Shown: in pieces, positions 29,262-40,074 of the stretch
Layout: the number at the start of each line of letters is the position of its first letter
How positions within the stretch are numbered: the stretch's first letter is position 1
Source: Chitinophagaceae bacterium
GTDB lineage: Bacteria; Bacteroidota; Bacteroidia; Chitinophagales; Chitinophagaceae
Assembly (NCBI GenBank): GCA_021299955.1
Contig: JAJTFQ010000011.1
Coordinates: 1-51,421, forward strand
Reading direction: 5' to 3'
DNA: 51,421 bases
Program-made: the position numbers and the translations under genes
Notes under the pieces: generated by a model
Seen by the model: only the letters and a program-made list of their open reading frames with translations
What the model was told of the DNA's origin: nothing
Database searches by the model: none

Positions 29262-30580
29262 TGACCAGTACCACCGCCAGCAGATGGCTCCTGCCGATCC
29301 TGCCGATCCTCTTGCTCGCTTGCGGAAGGCGCCACACAGATACTGCATTGCAGGGCGCCGAACTGCAACACAAACTGATGCAGGGACTCACCGAAGTGAT
29401 CGTACACGACATCCTGAGTCCGCCGGTATCATCGAGGATCTATGCCTACACGACCCTGGCTTTTCACGAAGCCCTCAGGCCGTCGCATCCCGACATACCA
29501 GCCCTGGTGCAGAATTTCAATGGATTCGAACGAATGCCTCCGGCTCCTGATACGACCATCCTGGACGTCAGGCTCTCTGCAGCCTTGGCCTTCCTGACCG
29601 TAGCGGAACGGCTCGTTTTCAGCAAGGACAGTATCCGGACACTCCGGCAGTCCGTCCTGCAGGCCTTCGGGCATCTCTCCGCCGGGCACACAAAAGCATC
29701 GGAGATCTGGGGTAATCGGGTGGCACAGTGCATCCTGAAGCGCGCCGATGGCGACAACTATCGGCAGACCCGGAGCATGCCGCGTTTCAGTGTCTTTGGA
29801 GAAAACGGAAAATGGCAACAGACACCACCGGACTATGCAGATGCCACAGAGCCCCACTGGCCGCTGATCCGGCCTTTGAGAATGGATTCGGCCAGCCAGT
29901 GCCGTCCCGCTCCGCCACCACCTTACGATACACTCGAATCCTCAGCATACGGCCGCGAACTCAGGGAAGTATGGACCATCAGCCAGTCCCTGACACCCGC
30001 GATGGACAGCATCGCCCGTTTCTGGGATGACAACGCATTTGTTTCGAAACACGTTGGACACCTGACGATCGCCACCAAGAAACTAACCCCTGTCGGACAC
30101 TGGATGGGCATCACAGAGATCCTTGCACGCCAGAACGGCCTGGATGAGGCCCGAACGTCCACGGCCTATGCCTTGACGGCCGCAGCGATCTTCGACGGAT
30201 TCATTGCTTGCTGGGAAGAGAAATACCGGAGCAATATGGTTCGGCCCGTCACCGTCATCCGGGAGCGGTTCGAGTCCGAATGGTCTCCGCTGTTGCAAAC
30301 GCCTTCATTTCCGGAATATACCAGTGGTCACAGTGTCATCACCTCGGCCGCCGCCACTGTGCTGACGGATATTTTCGGTAAAGAGCGATCCTTCACGGAT
30401 ACCACTGAAGTGAAATATCTGGGGATGCACCGGAGTTTCTCCTCCATCGAGGCGGCCGCAGACGAGGCCGGGATCAGCCGGCTCTACGGAGGTATTCACT
30501 TCAGGTCGGCCATTGTCAATGGAAAAGAACAGGGCCGAAAAGTTGGACGGCTCTTTACCCCGCTGCTGAAACAACCATAA
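29258..30580 (+). CDS. Vanadium-dependent haloperoxidase (PAP2 superfamily) lipoprotein
   Basis: Lipobox LLLAC; KYRSNMVRPVTVIRERF; EYTSGHSVITSAAATVL; GGIHFRSAIVNGKEQGRKVG. Start overlaps the VCBS stop. Confidence 0.87.
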   Translation: MMTSTTASRWLLPILPILLLACGRRHTDTALQGAELQHKLMQGLTEVIVHDILSPPVSSRIYAYTTLAFHEALRPSHPDIPALVQNFNGFERMPPAPDTTILDVRLSAALAFLTVAERLVFSKDSIRTLRQSVLQAFGHLSAGHTKASEIWGNRVAQCILKRADGDNYRQTRSMPRFSVFGENGKWQQTPPDYADATEPHWPLIRPLRMDSASQCRPAPPPPYDTLESSAYGRELREVWTISQSLTPAMDSIARFWDDNAFVSKHVGHLTIATKKLTPVGHWMGITEILARQNGLDEARTSTAYALTAAAIFDGFIACWEEKYRSNMVRPVTVIRERFESEWSPLLQTPSFPEYTSGHSVITSAAATVLTDIFGKERSFTDTTEVKYLGMHRSFSSIEAAADEAGISRLYGGIHFRSAIVNGKEQGRKVGRLFTPLLKQP

Positions 30581-30638
30581 GCCTGCATGAGAATGACCGG
30601 CACCTTAATTTTGCGTTGCTGAAAAATCTGAACACCCG

Positions 30639-31568
30639 ATGAAGAAGTCCATCCTGGCCATGCTGGCGGCCGCAGCCATCTACCTGAGCGTCGCCCTGAT
30701 GTTGCCCGAAGCGCGCGCATACTCGTTCCAGGCACCGTTGAATGTGCCGGCCCCTGCCATATTCAGGCTCATGACGGACACGGCCCTGACAGGCCGCTGG
30801 TGGCCCGAAGCAGGCCGGGAACCTGGCACATGGACCTGGGAGCAGGGGTCCTATCGGGTCAGTCAGACCTTCCTGAATCAGGTGAATCTCTCCGTTGATC
30901 GGAATGGGATCGGTTCCACCCTCATCATCTCTGCAGCTTCCTCGGGTCCCGGCACCTCGGTATTGTCCTTTAGTGTGCAGACTGCAGTCAGCTCAAGCAT
31001 TGCCTGGCGTCCGTTGCAGGAACTGAGCCTAATGCGCCAGCGTCGCGAGCATGCCCGGTTGATGGACACCCTGACGCGCATCTTCGGAAACCCTGACCGG
31101 GTCTATGGGTTTCGCATAGAACACCAGAAGGTAAAGGATGCCACACTCCTGTCGTTGCGGCGGCAGTTCGATCACGACCCGAACCTGGCGGAGATCGCAG
31201 AGATGGTGGATTCCGTTCGAAGTCACATCCGTACCTTGGGCGGACGCGAAACCAATCTGCCCATGCTAAACGTATATCGTGCAGAAGACGGGGGTATTGA
31301 AGCCATGATCGCCATCGCTACCGACCGGGAACTCCGGGCTGATCCGCCATTTTCGCTGAAAAGAATGCTCCCGGGTGGAAAAATCCTGGTGGCTGAAGTG
31401 GGGGGTGGTCCACACCGGATCCAATCTTGCCTGGAAGCGGTGGATGCCTATGTGAAGGACCACCGGTTGCTGTCACCCGCCATGCCCTTTCAGCGCATGA
31501 TCACCGAGCGGAAACCCGGCAGTGATACCTCAAAATGGGTCACGACCATCAACTATCCGGTTTTCTGA
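30639..31568 (+). CDS. SRPBCC / GyrI-like effector-binding domain protein
   Basis: APLNVPAPAIFRLMTDTALTGRWWPEAG; C-terminal HRIQSCLEAVDAYVKDHRLLS. Confidence 0.6.
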   Translation: MKKSILAMLAAAAIYLSVALMLPEARAYSFQAPLNVPAPAIFRLMTDTALTGRWWPEAGREPGTWTWEQGSYRVSQTFLNQVNLSVDRNGIGSTLIISAASSGPGTSVLSFSVQTAVSSSIAWRPLQELSLMRQRREHARLMDTLTRIFGNPDRVYGFRIEHQKVKDATLLSLRRQFDHDPNLAEIAEMVDSVRSHIRTLGGRETNLPMLNVYRAEDGGIEAMIAIATDRELRADPPFSLKRMLPGGKILVAEVGGGPHRIQSCLEAVDAYVKDHRLLSPAMPFQRMITERKPGSDTSKWVTTINYPVF

Positions 31569-31580
31569 TCCGGTCATATT

Positions 31581-34500
31581 TTATCTCCCAACCTGCCTGA
31601 TCACCCGCAGGCTGTCATCGTTCATGGGCAGGATAAAGGCACTTCGCCCCAGGATCCCGATCGGTCGCACCCGTCCGGCTTGTCCAGGGATGCGGAGGCC
31701 GGGAATATCCGAGACCCTGAATGCACCACCCCCGACATTGATGAGCAATTGGCCATAGAAGGCGTCCTGACGACCAATTTCCACGTTGTTTGCATGAAAG
31801 TTACCCCAGACCAAGATATCGGGCAGGCTGTCTGCATTCGCCTGTAACAGCGTCAGGCTGCGGATCGTACTCCACTGTACCGCCGGTGGCAGCGCCATTG
31901 CCTTGAAACGTCCGTCACCCTCGTTCAGGAAGACCATACTTTCGAAGGTATTGGAAGTCAGTTGCATGGATGTGCCCAGTTTGGACGACCCGAAAAGTTC
32001 AGATATGTCGGACCTGGCAAAGTCTTCTGCATAGAGGAACCGCTTCTTCAGAGACGGCAGACTCTTCTCCAGCAGGGTCTTGCTGGCAAAGGGGATCTCC
32101 CGGCCTCCCACGTGATAGGTCAGCAACTGCTCCGAACGACCATTTTCGTCGAAGTCATGGACATACATCCTGACTGGTTCGTCGGGCCTTGGGCGGAGGC
32201 GGCTATTGAGGCCGAAATTTCCGGCGACGATGTCCTTGTCTCCATCCAGATCGAGGTCCGCTACAAGGAGCGATTGCCACCATCCCTTGAGAGGGCTTAC
32301 CCGCTGGCGAACGAATGATCGGTCCTGACGCAAATAGATCTCAATGTCTCCCCAATGCGCGCTCAGCACCAGGTCCGCCCGGCCATCCCCATTCATATCT
32401 TTCCAAACCGCATCCGTGACCATGCCGGGCGATAACAGATCAGGGCACCAGGCCTCGGTAACGTCGCGGAAGCGACCTGAGCCGTCGTTGAGCAGCAGGA
32501 ACGAGCGGGGCGCCTTCCCGTATTCCCAGGGGAGGGCCCTTCCGGCGATGAAAAGATCAGGATAACCATCACCATTCAGGTCTGTTGAAGCGACCCGGCT
32601 CTGGGTTGCAAAAATGCCCGTGAACGCATCTTGCCTGCGCTGCAGATTACCCCTGCCGTCGTTCAGGTAGAGCAATGGCTGCTGGTGCTCATCATTCCCG
32701 TAATATTCATTGCCACCGGTGGCAACCACCAGGTCCGGATCCCGATCCATATCCACATCCAGCCATAGGGCGTCGGCGTCCTCCCACATGGAGTCGCGGA
32801 CCAGGGCCGGTTGCGGCGACAGGCGGAAACTACCATCCGACCTTTGCAGCCAAAGCGTTTTCCGCTCTCCCTTTGAGGCGCCGATCCAGACATCTTCCAG
32901 CCCGTCACCATCGGCATCTCCGACGGCCGCTGCCGGGCCTTCTGCGGAGACCATCTGCGGCATCAGGGGTTCGCGGTCGAATTCGTTGAAGCGGTTCTCC
33001 CGATGAAGATGAAGCAATCCGGAGCCGCGGGTGATGTCCTCAAAGGGAGTGACACCCTGTAACTCTCCACTGGTACGGATCTTACTGAAATCAAAAGCCG
33101 GCAGACCGCTGCGATAGGTAAGGGAGATGCGTGGACCGGCCTTCAGGTCAACCGGCTGGCAGGTATTGTCCGGCCATACCAGCACGGCAGCATCCGGTCG
33201 AAGTCCCTCAAGACCTGCATGCAACGGGATATCCATGCTGGAGAGGAACCCCCGCACAGGCTGCTTTTCGTGATAAATGACCTGGCCGCCCGCAAATATG
33301 ACCAAACGTGCACCGATCGCGGAGGGATTTACCTCAGGACCTTTCAGGTCGACCGAAAGAAAGCCGCCGGAACGGTCAGTCCCATTGGTATTATTGCGAT
33401 AGACGAGGACGGGGTCATCGATATTGTTCACGACCAGATCCAGGTCACCATCATTATCAAGATCTGCATACACAGAACCGTTGGAAAACGTATTGGCATT
33501 CCCCTCCACCCGGTCCGAAATGTCTTCGAAAGCCGTGCCCCCCTTGTTTTGGAAGAATCGGTTGGGGATCTTGATCTCCGGGAATTTCCGGATCAGGGCG
33601 AGATCCTTGTCTTCAAGGGCGTTGTCGCGAAGTTTACGCTGCATTTCCTCGCCGGATACGAAGGAGATGTAATCGATGTCGTTCATCCGCTTCGGAATTC
33701 CGTTCGAGACAAACAGATCACGTTGCCCGTCGTTATCGAAGTCAACAAGCAGGGCGGCCCAGCTCCAGTCAGTAGCATGGATACCCGCGAACTGGCCGAT
33801 CTCCCGGAAACGGCCGTCGCCCCGGTTCAGCTGGAGGTTATTGCGGGCATACTGATGGGCATATCCGTAGCTGATCTTCTGCCTGTAAATATTGTAATCA
33901 TCTTCGGAAAGGGAACGTCTCAGCAGCTCGGGGTCATACGGCAGCATGTCCATGGACACGATGTCGGGCCAGGCGTCATTGTTGATGTCGGCCGCATCCA
34001 CACCCATGCTGAACTGACTGGTATGTCCCAACCTCGCGGAGGCTTCCTCCCGGAAGGTGCCATCTCCCTGGTTCATGTAGAGGTAGTCGTTCTCGTGAAA
34101 GTCATTCCCTACATAGATATCCGGTCTGCCATCGAGATCGACGTCTGTCACGACGACACCAAGGCCATATCCGATGCGGGTGCTGCGTATGCCGGCCGAT
34201 CTTGAAATATCCCGGTAACGGACGCGGAGGTTTCCGGCATCGTCCCGATCTGTTTCGCAAGTGTACAGTCGCTGTCCTGCGAGGCTGTCGAAGGTCCCCT
34301 CAAACTGGGCGCGGGGCATGTAGTTGCCATCGTGATTCACGGAGTGATTGAGCAGGAACAGGTCGAGATCTCCATCCGCATCATGATCAAAAAAGGTCGC
34401 CTGGGTGGAGAATCCCGAAAAATCCAGTCCATAGGCCGCGGCCTCGTCCCGGAAGACCGGAATGCCGTTCTTGTCGGGCCCTTTGTTGATCAGCAGCCTG

Positions 34501-34937
34501 TTGTGGCCCCGCAAGCCCTTATATTGCCCCACCTGGCAGACATAGATGTCAGTCCATCCATCTGCGTTGATGTCCACCACGGACACGCCTGTGCTCCACG
34601 CACTGTCAGCCGGGATTCCGGAGGCATCACTCACATCCTGGAACTTCATATCTCCCCGATTGATGTATAGCCTGTCCCTTCCCTGGCTCGACGCAAAATA
34701 CAGGTCGATGCGGCCGTCCCGGTTGAAATCTCCCGCCCCGATGCCGGCGCCATTGTAAAAATACATGTAGGAGAACAGATTGAAATCCGGCGTCGGCCTC
34801 ATGCGGTTTTCGAAATCCAGGCCGGTGCGCTCGTGGTCGAGGGCAGTGAAAGGAGACGGGGATGACGTGCGATCCCCGCAGGAATACAGTACCCCCGCAC
34901 AACAGACAGAAAAAAGAATATGGAGCAACTTGTTCAT
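31581..34937 (-). CDS. VCBS/FG-GAP repeat lipoprotein with ASPIC/UnbV domain
   Basis: Lipobox VLYSC; DFNRDGRIDLYFAS, DHDADGDLDLFLLN, DVDLDGRPDIYVGND; GARLVIFAGGQVIYHEKQPVRGFLSSMD. Confidence 0.9.
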   Translation of the reverse strand: MNKLLHILFSVCCAGVLYSCGDRTSSPSPFTALDHERTGLDFENRMRPTPDFNLFSYMYFYNGAGIGAGDFNRDGRIDLYFASSQGRDRLYINRGDMKFQDVSDASGIPADSAWSTGVSVVDINADGWTDIYVCQVGQYKGLRGHNRLLINKGPDKNGIPVFRDEAAAYGLDFSGFSTQATFFDHDADGDLDLFLLNHSVNHDGNYMPRAQFEGTFDSLAGQRLYTCETDRDDAGNLRVRYRDISRSAGIRSTRIGYGLGVVVTDVDLDGRPDIYVGNDFHENDYLYMNQGDGTFREEASARLGHTSQFSMGVDAADINNDAWPDIVSMDMLPYDPELLRRSLSEDDYNIYRQKISYGYAHQYARNNLQLNRGDGRFREIGQFAGIHATDWSWAALLVDFDNDGQRDLFVSNGIPKRMNDIDYISFVSGEEMQRKLRDNALEDKDLALIRKFPEIKIPNRFFQNKGGTAFEDISDRVEGNANTFSNGSVYADLDNDGDLDLVVNNIDDPVLVYRNNTNGTDRSGGFLSVDLKGPEVNPSAIGARLVIFAGGQVIYHEKQPVRGFLSSMDIPLHAGLEGLRPDAAVLVWPDNTCQPVDLKAGPRISLTYRSGLPAFDFSKIRTSGELQGVTPFEDITRGSGLLHLHRENRFNEFDREPLMPQMVSAEGPAAAVGDADGDGLEDVWIGASKGERKTLWLQRSDGSFRLSPQPALVRDSMWEDADALWLDVDMDRDPDLVVATGGNEYYGNDEHQQPLLYLNDGRGNLQRRQDAFTGIFATQSRVASTDLNGDGYPDLFIAGRALPWEYGKAPRSFLLLNDGSGRFRDVTEAWCPDLLSPGMVTDAVWKDMNGDGRADLVLSAHWGDIEIYLRQDRSFVRQRVSPLKGWWQSLLVADLDLDGDKDIVAGNFGLNSRLRPRPDEPVRMYVHDFDENGRSEQLLTYHVGGREIPFASKTLLEKSLPSLKKRFLYAEDFARSDISELFGSSKLGTSMQLTSNTFESMVFLNEGDGRFKAMALPPAVQWSTIRSLTLLQANADSLPDILVWGNFHANNVEIGRQDAFYGQLLINVGGGAFRVSDIPGLRIPGQAGRVRPIGILGRSAFILPMNDDSLRVIRQVGR

Positions 34938-37900
34938 GGATCAGATTTGGAGACCGGATTTCGCCGGGCGGGGCTTCCCGTCGTCTGCCGGTAGAGCTTC
35001 GGGCGTTCATTGTTCTGAACGAAAAGCATGGCCGGACCTTTAGGGGTTCGGATGGGCAGGATATGCCTGGACTGGCCGTTTTCCGAAAGGCCCGCTATGC
35101 GCGATGGAACAACGCTGAAGGATCCCTGCCCCTGATTGATCGCCACATGTCCCGCGGAAGCGTCAATGCGGCAGAACTGTGGCAGGAGGTCGAAGTAGTT
35201 GCCTGCCGCCAGCAGATCAACACGTCCGTCCTGGTTAACATCTGTCAGCCGGATGGCCCGGACAGACGACAGTTGCATGAGATCGGGCAGCGGAATGGTC
35301 CTGAACCGTCCCTTGCCGTCATTCAGGGCCACCATGGAGGCGGCAGTACTGACCTCCCACCGGATGGCTGAATCGATGCGTTCTTCAAAGAGTTCCTGAA
35401 CAGTGCGGTCTGCATAGTCGCGGTTGCGCAGATTGGCTTTCTTCAGGCCCGGGATCTGCTCCACCATGTCTTTTTTCATGAATACTGGCATGTCACGCCC
35501 GGCGATACGCCGCGTCATCACCTTATCGATGGCGCCGTTGCCATCGAAATCATGCACCCAAAGTCTGACCGGATGTTCTGCATCCGGCTGCAGGTAGAAA
35601 TTCAGGCCCAGGTTGCCCAGCACAAGGTCTGTATCGCCATCGCCGTCGATATCACCCGCCGTCAGGCCCTGCCACCAACCAGACAGTTGTTCCAGTCCAT
35701 TCTCCATCAGTCGATAGACTCCGTCTTTTCTGGTGAATATCCTGGGCGCAGACCATTCTCCGACAACGATCAGCTCGGGTTTCCCATCACCGTTGAGGTC
35801 GGCCTCCACCGCATCGGTCACCATGCCCGCATGCTGCAGTTCAGGATCCTGAGCGGCGGTGACATCCATAAAAGACCCGTCCGGCTGTCCGGCGAACAGC
35901 CTGCTTTCGGGCCGTGCGCCATACTGCTGGGGCACGCTTCGGTTGCCAATGAATATGTCGATCCTACCATCTTCATTAACATCCACCGGGAGCGCCACTC
36001 CGCAATTGTGATGGGATAGCGGCAGGGCACCCGCCCTGAGCTTGAAATCGCCCTTCCCGTCGTTGTAAAAAATGTGGTCCTGATATTCCTCTGATGAGGC
36101 CGGGGCGAAGTTTCCGCCACCCCCCGTGAACAGATCCGGGTCACCGTCTCCATCAAGATCGGCGAAGAAGGCCGTGTTTACATCCTGAAAAGCGAAACGT
36201 TCGAAATCCTTCACGGAAGCCTTCCTGAAGCCGGCGGAGGATTGCAGATACAACACAGATGGACGATTCCGGGAGCCTCCGATGAATATATCCTCCAGTC
36301 CGTCTGCATTGACATCGGCCACGGCCGCCGCCGGACCTGACTTCGAAAGCATGAAGGGCACATTCCGCTCCTCGTAGAAATCGACATACGTATCTTCCAC
36401 GGCAGCTTCGAAAGACGAATCCGCGATCACGAACATGGGCGAGAGGGGCTGCACACCTGAAAATGCGAAGGGCTTCGCCGTAAGGGAATCCCATTTGACA
36501 AGATGCCGGATGCCGTGCTTTGGTTTCAGGATCGTAGAACAGGTCCTGTCGGGCCAGATGACCTGCACGGAATCTACGTTTCGTCCGCCCAGGCCGAATG
36601 TCTGCCGGTATTCTACCGAAGACTGGAAACCCCGGCTGGGTATAACTTCTCGAAGCAATACCCGGTCGCCGCTGAACAAACGGACAGACGTACCGATACC
36701 CCAGGGGTTCTGTCCCCGGTATCGGATGTCGAAGGAGATGAAACCTCCGGATGACCCATCGCTCTTCGACTCATTGCGATAGACCAGTGCGGGCTGGTTG
36801 ACATTACTGATGAGCAGGTCGAGGTCGCCATCCGCATCAAGGTCTGCATAAGATGCCCCGTTGGAGAAGGTGGGCCGGTCAAGTCCCCAGTTTCGACCCT
36901 CATCAGTGAACTTCAGGCCGCCGGCATTTCTGAACGCCTTGTTTGGAATGGGTACCGAAGGCATTTTTTCGATCACCTTATCTACCGACTCCCGGAAACC
37001 ATTGGCGGCCATCTGCTTGACGACGTCATTTGCGAAAAAGTCGATGAAATCCTGATCAGTCACATCACGGTAGATCCCATTGCACACGATGATGTCTGAC
37101 CACGCGTCGTTGTCGGCGTCGAAGATAAGGGCTCCCCAGCTCCAGTCGCTCGCGGCAACGCCGCTGTAGAAGGCCGTCTCGCGAAACTGCCCGTCGCCAT
37201 CGTTGAACTGCAGGGCGTTCTGCGTGAACTGGTTGTAGAATCCCGATCTCTTTTTCAGGTCGAACACCTCCCAGCCTTCGAAAGTGGTATTGGTCTTCAG
37301 CCGATAGTCATCGCCGGGCAGCATATCTGTGGTGAAGATATCCGGGCGTCCGTCGTTATTGATGTCTGCCATGTCCGCCCCCATCGACGAGAAGCTGATG
37401 TGCTGCATCCGCTCTTCCAGTTCATCACGGAAGGTTCCGTTACGCTGATTGATGTAGAGATAATCCTTTTCAAAAAAATCATTGGAAACATAGATATCAG
37501 GATAGCCGTCGTTATTGACATCCCCCACAGTCACCCCAAGTCCGAAACTGATGATGCTGCCATAGATGCCGGCCTCACGATTGACTTCATGATATCTCCC
37601 GTTGTCATTCCGATAGAGATGATCCCCACCTCCTTTGAGCATATCCGGAAAATCGGAGGCGCTGTCGGGAATGGCGCGCATGTTCGCGTAGTTGAGCGTA
37701 TTGACGGGAATGGGACTGTTATTCACCAGGAAACAATCCAGGTCGCCGTCAAGGTCATAATCAAAGAAAGAGGCATGGGTGGTATACCCATCGTTATCGA
37801 GTCCGTATTCTGAGGCCCTTTCTGTGAATGTCAGATCATGATTGTTGATGAAGAGTTGGTTCTTTCGCAACGAACGATCCAGCATCTGTCCGGCATTGCA

Positions 37901-38287
37901 TACGTAGATATCCAGCCATCCGTCGGCATTTATGTCCACGAACACTACGCCGGTGCTCCATTCGGGTTTGTCGTCAAAGCCGGCCTTTTTCGAGATGTCT
38001 TCGAAATGAAAATCACCCAGGTTTCGGAAAAGCTTGTTGGCGCCCTGGTTAGCGGTGAAGAATACCTCCGGCAGTCCGTCATTGTCCAGATCTCCCGTCG
38101 CTACCCCACCGCCATTGTAGAAATTCCGGTACTTGAAAACATTGAAATCGCTGGTCTCCTTGAGGGTGTTGGTGAAATCGATGCCTGTATGCTCCATCTC
38201 TCTGAAGAGTGGGGTCCCCGCCTGCTTTCGATCGCAAGCCGTAATTATGAGCGACAGCATGATCAATGATGCAACAAACCTCAACAT
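34934..38287 (-). CDS. VCBS/FG-GAP repeat lipoprotein with ASPIC/UnbV domain
   Basis: Lipobox LIITAC; DLDNDGLPEVFFTAN, DYDLDGDLDCFLVN; 4-bp overlap with the downstream VCBS gene. Confidence 0.9.
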   Translation of the reverse strand: MLRFVASLIMLSLIITACDRKQAGTPLFREMEHTGIDFTNTLKETSDFNVFKYRNFYNGGGVATGDLDNDGLPEVFFTANQGANKLFRNLGDFHFEDISKKAGFDDKPEWSTGVVFVDINADGWLDIYVCNAGQMLDRSLRKNQLFINNHDLTFTERASEYGLDNDGYTTHASFFDYDLDGDLDCFLVNNSPIPVNTLNYANMRAIPDSASDFPDMLKGGGDHLYRNDNGRYHEVNREAGIYGSIISFGLGVTVGDVNNDGYPDIYVSNDFFEKDYLYINQRNGTFRDELEERMQHISFSSMGADMADINNDGRPDIFTTDMLPGDDYRLKTNTTFEGWEVFDLKKRSGFYNQFTQNALQFNDGDGQFRETAFYSGVAASDWSWGALIFDADNDAWSDIIVCNGIYRDVTDQDFIDFFANDVVKQMAANGFRESVDKVIEKMPSVPIPNKAFRNAGGLKFTDEGRNWGLDRPTFSNGASYADLDADGDLDLLISNVNQPALVYRNESKSDGSSGGFISFDIRYRGQNPWGIGTSVRLFSGDRVLLREVIPSRGFQSSVEYRQTFGLGGRNVDSVQVIWPDRTCSTILKPKHGIRHLVKWDSLTAKPFAFSGVQPLSPMFVIADSSFEAAVEDTYVDFYEERNVPFMLSKSGPAAAVADVNADGLEDIFIGGSRNRPSVLYLQSSAGFRKASVKDFERFAFQDVNTAFFADLDGDGDPDLFTGGGGNFAPASSEEYQDHIFYNDGKGDFKLRAGALPLSHHNCGVALPVDVNEDGRIDIFIGNRSVPQQYGARPESRLFAGQPDGSFMDVTAAQDPELQHAGMVTDAVEADLNGDGKPELIVVGEWSAPRIFTRKDGVYRLMENGLEQLSGWWQGLTAGDIDGDGDTDLVLGNLGLNFYLQPDAEHPVRLWVHDFDGNGAIDKVMTRRIAGRDMPVFMKKDMVEQIPGLKKANLRNRDYADRTVQELFEERIDSAIRWEVSTAASMVALNDGKGRFRTIPLPDLMQLSSVRAIRLTDVNQDGRVDLLAAGNYFDLLPQFCRIDASAGHVAINQGQGSFSVVPSRIAGLSENGQSRHILPIRTPKGPAMLFVQNNERPKLYRQTTGSPARRNPVSKSDP

Positions 38288-38389
38288 GGGATATAAATGT
38301 AGGACAATAAAGGATTGTTGAGTCGGGCGACAGATTTATGCATGGGCAATGCAGGCATAGGCTGCGACGTCTGCATGGGAACCTTCCCC

Positions 38390-38422
38390 AAAAAAACAGG
38401 CCGACTCGGTGAGTCGGCCTGT
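38390..38422 (-). terminator. Rho-independent terminator after susD
   Basis: Sense: ACAGGCCGACTC-ACC-GAGTCGGCCTGT-TTTTT. Confidence 0.8.
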
Positions 38423-38445
38423 GTAAGATATCTGAACGGAGAGGA

Positions 38446-40047
38446 TCAGTAACCGAAGTTCTGCTTCAGGTTCGGGTTGGAAGACAATGAAACCGTCGGG
38501 ATCGGGAATACGACCTTGAAGTCAGCGGATGCGCTCGGACGCTCTTCGACCGGTGCGTTGAACACACCAAATCGGATCATATCCGGGCGACGATGTCCTT
38601 CCATGTAGAGTTCGCGGCCACGCTCAGCGAGCAGGGCGGTCAGGCTGATGGAAGACAGTGCACCCACACGGCGCCTGGTACGCAGACCGTTAACGATCGC
38701 CAGCGGGGTCTCGGCATCTGTACCACCGCGCAGGATGGCTTCAGCCTTCATCAGGCGAACATCGGAGAAACGGAAGAAGGGGAATTCGTTCTCAGAGCCC
38801 CATGCGCCGTCGTTGATGTCTGTGGGGCGGAGCGGGAACTTATTGAAGCGAATACCGGTCGACTCATTGTTGAAGGTCAGGGAAGCCCTGCGGGTGAAGA
38901 CCAGTGGATTGCCGGAGCGATCCTTGAGCGGACCGACGGGATCACCGATGCGGGCGGAGCGGCCTGCGGGCGGGATCGGGCCGAATACCTGTCCGACGAT
39001 CATGCCAGCCGTAGCACCTACAGAGCGGGAATAGTTGAGGGTAGCGATGGAATCGCGCCTGCGCACATCTGTGTCTTCGAAGCTGTCATAGAACTGGGAG
39101 AGGGCTACGAAACCATTCCAGCCATCGGGCACCTGGTTGTAGTGCCATGACTGGGAGCTCTGCCAGCGAAGGCCTGCTCCGTTGCCTGCCACCGCATCAC
39201 CGCCGTTGTGACGTACGAAGATGTTCTCGCTGGACTTGGAACCGTTATCCCATGTGAAGTTATCCCAGTAGTAGGTGTCGATGTCCAGGAGCGGGTTGGC
39301 ATCGATGAGATTACAGTACTGGATGACCTTGTCCATATCGGCCTTGGCGAAGGTATAGGGACCGGCTGGCTTGGTCGGATCCTGCTTGTAGACGGCCTTG
39401 TTCAGGTAAGCCTTGGCGAGCAGGGCCCATGCGGCTTCCTTGGTGGCCTGGCGACGGTTGTTGCCATTGAATGCAGGCAGGTTGGCCACACACTCTTCGA
39501 GTTCCTTGATGATCTCATCGATGGCCTGGGAACGGGTGAATACAGCGGGGATCTCCTTGGCTGCGGCGGTAGCCGGACGGGTTTGCACCTGACCGAACAG
39601 GTCGCAGGTGAGATAGCGGAAGTACGCTCGCAGGAACTGACCCTGGGCCTTGTTGGCGCCGGTGGCGGTTTCTGCAATGAGCGTGGTCTGGAACAAGGCA
39701 CCGTTCATCTGGTTCCAGGTGTCACGCACCTGGTTGTGGTCACCATCCCATGTGTGGAGGTGCAGGCGGCGCCAGGTACCGAGGTCATCCCAGTCAGTAC
39801 CGCGCGTGGGGCCCATCACGATATCCGTGGTGTGCTCCTGCATGGCGAACCAGTTGCCCTGTCCGCCGGTGAGGCCGTTGAGTTGTTCATATACCGCAGC
39901 GAGAGAGGGCGGCGTGGGAGCGCCTCCGGTGGTGACGGGTGCGATCTGATTGGGTTCGCCCAGCTTCGGATCAAGCTTGCTGCAGGCTGACAGACCGATC
40001 ACGCCGGCTGCCGCTACAAGTTGAATCGTATTCTTTATGGTTCTCAT
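38446..40047 (-). CDS. SusD/RagB family nutrient-binding outer membrane lipoprotein
   Basis: Lipobox GLSACSKLDPKLGEP; C-terminal SusD region LRTRRRVGALSSISLTALLAERGRELYMEGHRRPDMIRFGVF. Confidence 0.95.
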   Translation of the reverse strand: MRTIKNTIQLVAAAGVIGLSACSKLDPKLGEPNQIAPVTTGGAPTPPSLAAVYEQLNGLTGGQGNWFAMQEHTTDIVMGPTRGTDWDDLGTWRRLHLHTWDGDHNQVRDTWNQMNGALFQTTLIAETATGANKAQGQFLRAYFRYLTCDLFGQVQTRPATAAAKEIPAVFTRSQAIDEIIKELEECVANLPAFNGNNRRQATKEAAWALLAKAYLNKAVYKQDPTKPAGPYTFAKADMDKVIQYCNLIDANPLLDIDTYYWDNFTWDNGSKSSENIFVRHNGGDAVAGNGAGLRWQSSQSWHYNQVPDGWNGFVALSQFYDSFEDTDVRRRDSIATLNYSRSVGATAGMIVGQVFGPIPPAGRSARIGDPVGPLKDRSGNPLVFTRRASLTFNNESTGIRFNKFPLRPTDINDGAWGSENEFPFFRFSDVRLMKAEAILRGGTDAETPLAIVNGLRTRRRVGALSSISLTALLAERGRELYMEGHRRPDMIRFGVFNAPVEERPSASADFKVVFPIPTVSLSSNPNLKQNFGY

Positions 40048-40074
40048 AACATTCCTTGTTTGCTCGTTCGTGAA

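Noticed and set aside
33219-34205. 328-aa plus-strand ORF antisense to the second VCBS gene
   Set aside because: Antisense artefact of DxDxDG repeat codons (Ile/Val/Asp-rich).
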